A DNA stretch of 6,197 nucleotides from an uncultured Bacilli bacterium (GTDB lineage: Bacteria > Bacillota_I > Bacilli_A > RF39 > UBA660). Made by a program: the position numbers and the translations under genes. Below are positions 5,959 to 6,197 of this stretch, piece after piece. The notes under the pieces are model-generated. The model saw nothing but the letters and a program-made list of their open reading frames with translations. It searched no databases and was not told the DNA's origin. The stretch is taken from positions 1-6,197 of the forward strand of contig CAKPAQ010000053.1 of NCBI GenBank assembly GCA_934133015.1, in the 5' to 3' direction. How positions within the stretch are numbered: position 1 is the first letter of the stretch; every line of letters starts with the position of its first letter.

Positions 5959-5975
5959 TAGATAATACTATTCTT
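5947..5975 (-). terminator. Rho-independent terminator downstream of the gene at the window end
   Basis: On the minus strand AAGAATAG (5975-5968), a 6-nt loop and CTATTCTT (5961-5954) are followed by a run of T; nine T lie at 5955-5947, the first two within the stem. It separates the partial gene at 6087-6197 from murC. Confidence 0.8.
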
Positions 5976-6086
5976 ACTAAATAAATTGGTTATTTTGTTC
6001 AACTTACAACAAATGGATTAGAATAATTTATTTCAAATCATAATTAACTTGACTAATTTTCATACTTGTTATTGCATTAAACTTTT
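5976..6086. other. Non-coding 3' region between the partial gene and its terminator
   Basis: About 110 bp of AT-rich sequence with stops in all minus-strand frames. The only structure seen is a weak TTTGTT (5994-5999) / AACAAA (6008-6013) inverted repeat. It may be a long 3' untranslated region or decayed former coding sequence; I see nothing that decides. Confidence 0.3.
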
Positions 6087-6197
6087 CTATTTTAAATCTA
6101 ATTCTTTTATTGTATCTACAGATAAACCTGTCATTTTAGAAATAAGTGATATTTCTATTTTTTCTTTTAACATATTTTTAGCTATCTCTATATTTCT
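6087..6197 (-). CDS. C-terminal end of a possible Rpn-family (PD-(D/E)XK nuclease/transposase-like) protein
   Basis: The minus-strand frame is open from the window edge to TAG at 6089-6087, giving 36 residues. They begin RNIEIAKNMLKEKIEIS and end MTGLSVDTIKELDLK. This matches the tail seen in Rpn/PDDEXK_2 recombination-promoting nucleases, where an 'EIAKxxLkxgxxxexIxxxTGLSxeeIxxL' two-helix unit closes the protein. The nuclease domain is outside the window, so neither catalytic residues nor intactness can be judged. The same kind of helix-turn-helix tail occurs in a few unrelated proteins, so the assignment is by pattern only. A clear terminator lies about 110 bp downstream. Confidence 0.55.
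   Translation of the reverse strand, partial: RNIEIAKNMLKEKIEISLISKMTGLSVDTIKELDLK

Noticed and set aside
5994..6013. TTTGTT/AACAAA inverted repeat as a mobile-element end or operator
   Set aside because: Six-bp AT-rich arms with an 8-nt loop, no target duplication or partner copy, and no neighbouring promoter.
6025..6063. Minus-strand mini-ORF (ATG at 6063, MKISQVNYDLK, stop)
   Set aside because: Only 11 codons, no ribosome binding site, and no recognisable family.
4587..6109. 14-bp direct repeat (ATCTAATTCTTTTA at 4587-4600 and 6096-6109)
   Set aside because: Both copies lie in AT-rich sequence; one is the terminator arm and the other codes for KELD. Chance and codon bias explain it.
1..6197. 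CRISPR array, insertion sequence or toxin-antitoxin module
   Set aside because: No spaced direct repeats, no transposase core, no paired small ORFs with known toxin or antitoxin features.

Overview
The window is very AT-rich DNA from a walled, low-GC Gram-positive bacterium. It carries murC, clear AGGAGG-type ribosome binding sites, a Bacillus-like elongator tRNA-Met, short intergenic gaps and U-tract terminators. The style (isolated tRNA, Tim44-like zinc-ribbon protein, small thioredoxin-like membrane protein, polytopic DUF-type membrane protein, possible Rpn tail) resembles uncultured gut Bacilli or Erysipelotrichia-like genomes. That placement is inference. Reading frames are intact with TGA read as stop and Trp as TGG, so the standard bacterial code fits.

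Layout. 1-615 (+): 3' part of a cluster-9 (Zn/Mn type) ABC-transporter substrate-binding protein whose visible metal-ligand positions look substituted. 597-659: two back-to-back terminators serving convergent genes. 647-1947 (-): a translationally coupled pair, a secreted membrane-anchored thioredoxin-like protein (upstream) and a membrane-anchored Tim44-like protein with a C-terminal zinc ribbon (downstream). 2017-2715 (-): a cytoplasmic protein with the glycerophosphodiester phosphodiesterase fold pattern but without its catalytic residues. 2716-2818: divergent promoter region. 2819-2895 (+): tRNA-Met(CAU), followed by a strong hairpin terminator. 2955-4592 (+): a 545-residue polytopic membrane protein of GT-C/DUF6020-like appearance. 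4604-5908 (-): murC, convergent with it across a bidirectional terminator that contains the stop codon of the membrane protein. 5947-6197 (-): terminator, a short non-coding stretch, and the last 36 codons of a gene with an Rpn-family-like C-terminal tail.

Most genes here concern the cell envelope: metal uptake, extracytoplasmic thiol chemistry, a membrane glycosyltransferase-like protein and the peptidoglycan precursor ligase. No single pathway ties them together. The only clear operon is the thioredoxin-like/Tim44-like pair. The points most worth following are that pair, the apparent GDPD pseudoenzyme, the substrate-binding protein with a degenerate metal site, and the membrane-protein gene placed 21 bp behind a tRNA terminator. 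No CRISPR array, insertion sequence or obvious new defence system is visible.
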